DNA of 64,000 nt from NCBI GenBank assembly GCA_015061295.1, contig SUWU01000005.1, forward strand, positions 18,384 to 82,383, written 5' to 3'. Origin of the DNA: Lentimicrobiaceae bacterium (GTDB lineage: Bacteria; Bacteroidota; Bacteroidia; Bacteroidales; F082). How positions within the stretch are numbered: the first letter of the stretch is position 1; each line of letters starts with the position of its first letter. The position numbers and the translations under genes are program-made. Shown piece by piece: positions 63,230 to 64,000 of this stretch. Below the pieces are notes generated by a model. The model made no database searches, had not been told where the DNA came from, and worked only from the letters and a program-made list of their open reading frames with translations.

Positions 63230-63466
63230 TTATCCTAAATTTTCTTCTATATATCTAATAGCATCACCTACAGTAGAAATCTTTTCTGCCTGATCGTCTG
63301 GAATAGATATATTAAATTCTTTTTCAAATTCCATGATTAATTCAACAGTGTCAAGTGAATCAGCACCTAAATCGTTTGTAAATCTTGCTTCTTCAGTAAC
63401 TTGTGCTGCATCAATACCTAATTTCTCAACAATGATTGACACAACTCTTTCTTTAATGTCTGCCAT
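63230..63466 (-). CDS. acpP: Acyl carrier protein
   Basis: A 78-aa carrier of growing acyl chains. [17 protein letters not shown] contains Ser37, the site for 4'-phosphopantetheine. The length and acidic character are typical. It heads the acpP-fabF-rnc-IPExxxVDY unit. Confidence 0.97.
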   Translation of the reverse strand: MADIKERVVSIIVEKLGIDAAQVTEEARFTNDLGADSLDTVELIMEFEKEFNISIPDDQAEKISTVGDAIRYIEENLG

Positions 63467-63672
63467 AATTATGTAATTTTAGTTAATAATACTTTTTCTG
63501 CTCAAAGAAAAAATTTTTGGCAAATTTAAGTTATTTTTTCTAATGATAGCATTTTTTTTCAATTATTTTATCGACGAAATAAATAAGATATTGATAATTA
63601 CAGAATTATTTTTTTGTTTAGAAGTAATTATATAGATCTTTTTTTGTAATTTTACATTATAAAATTATAATG

Positions 63673-64000
63673 ATGAAAAAACTTTTTTTACTTGATGCTT
63701 ACGCACTTATATATAGGGCTTATTTTGCCTTAAATAAAAATCCTCGTGTTAATTCAAAAGGTCTAAATACCTCTGCAATAATGGGTTTCCTTAATACATT
63801 GTACGAAGTGCTGAAAAATGAGAACCCAACTCACATAGGCGTTGCTTTCGACTTGGGCGAACCTATACGTCGCACAGAAAACTTCGCTGAATATAAGGCA
63901 AATCGTGAGGAAACACCACCCGACATCAAAATTTCTGTGCCTTACATCAAAGAAATCATAAAAGGTTTTAACATTCCTATCTTTGAAAAAGCAGGTTACG
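63673..64000 (+). CDS. polA: DNA polymerase I, N-terminal part (cut by window edge)
   Basis: The frame is open to the right edge. MKKLFLLDAYALIYRAYFAL and GVAFDLGEPIRRTENFAEYKANREETP are the start of the 5'-3' exonuclease domain of PolA. The DNA polymerase and any 3'-5' exonuclease domains lie outside the window. An in-frame ATG at 63670 is an alternative start. Confidence 0.93.
   Translation, partial: MKKLFLLDAYALIYRAYFALNKNPRVNSKGLNTSAIMGFLNTLYEVLKNENPTHIGVAFDLGEPIRRTENFAEYKANREETPPDIKISVPYIKEIIKGFNIPIFEKAGY

Overview
The window reads as chromosome from an anaerobic or microaerophilic member of the Bacteroidales (Bacteroidota). It is AT-rich. Many large secreted proteins end in a type IX secretion (T9SS) C-terminal sorting domain. 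Promoters carry the Bacteroidota -7 box TAnnTTTG. Shine-Dalgarno sequences are mostly absent, and typical Bacteroidota families occur (DUF4249, DUF4270, DUF4492, DUF3244-like, GldF/GldG, IPExxxVDY). No transposase, integrase, phage gene or CRISPR array was found.

Layout. 1-3136: end of an arginase-family hydrolase, ruvC, a flippase-like membrane protein and a GT2 glycosyltransferase. 3137-3567: a 431-bp AT-rich gap holding five exact TTATCAACA nonamers, a candidate origin or DnaA-binding cluster. 3568-9525: rpiB, an orphan lutB-like gene, a secreted M28 peptidase and a secreted PNGase F-like glycoamidase. 9589-17030: a block bounded by two identical 95-bp direct repeats, holding a membrane TPR/HTH regulator, a small DUF3244-like secreted protein and two T9SS cargo proteins, one a metallopeptidase with a beta-helix. 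17116-19166: gltX, folB and tRNA-Cys. 19295-23307: two more surface proteins on the minus strand. 23464-27147: asd, ribF and a C69 dipeptidase. 27213-30443: cytochrome bd operon. 30569-35016: two small membrane proteins, dnaK and a DUF4249 lipoprotein. 35090-37581: panB, an RluA-type pseudouridine synthase and an EamA transporter. 37715-40747: a DHOD-fold protein, rubredoxin and a flavin reductase/rubredoxin/flavodiiron fusion. 41066-47793: a lipoprotein, mgsA and two large T9SS proteins. 48014-51621: gldF-gldG-DUF4340. 51711-56518: a beta-helix surface protein, glutamine synthetase and meaB. 56696-60768: tRNA-Lys, a glycogen-synthase-like protein, a DUF4270 lipoprotein, a cyclophilin and pheS. 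60776-63466: acpP-fabF-rnc-IPExxxVDY (minus strand). The start of polA runs off the right edge.

How the genes work together. The secreted set (M28 peptidase, PNGase F-like enzyme, M43-like peptidase, C69 dipeptidase and several adhesin-like proteins) suits a cell that takes apart host or plant glycoproteins at its surface. Cytochrome bd together with the flavodiiron/rubredoxin cluster gives membrane-bound and soluble routes for removing oxygen or NO.

The least expected structure is in the DNA rather than the genes. Short tandem arrays with periods of 6, 7 and 8 bp, plus a GTAGRGACG hairpin, are scattered through gaps and gene ends. They also enter reading frames next to signal peptides and inside T9SS sorting domains. 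One perfect 4 x 8-bp array lies inside a sorting domain, where a change in copy number would shift the frame. All family names rest on motif reading and memory of the families; no searches were run.
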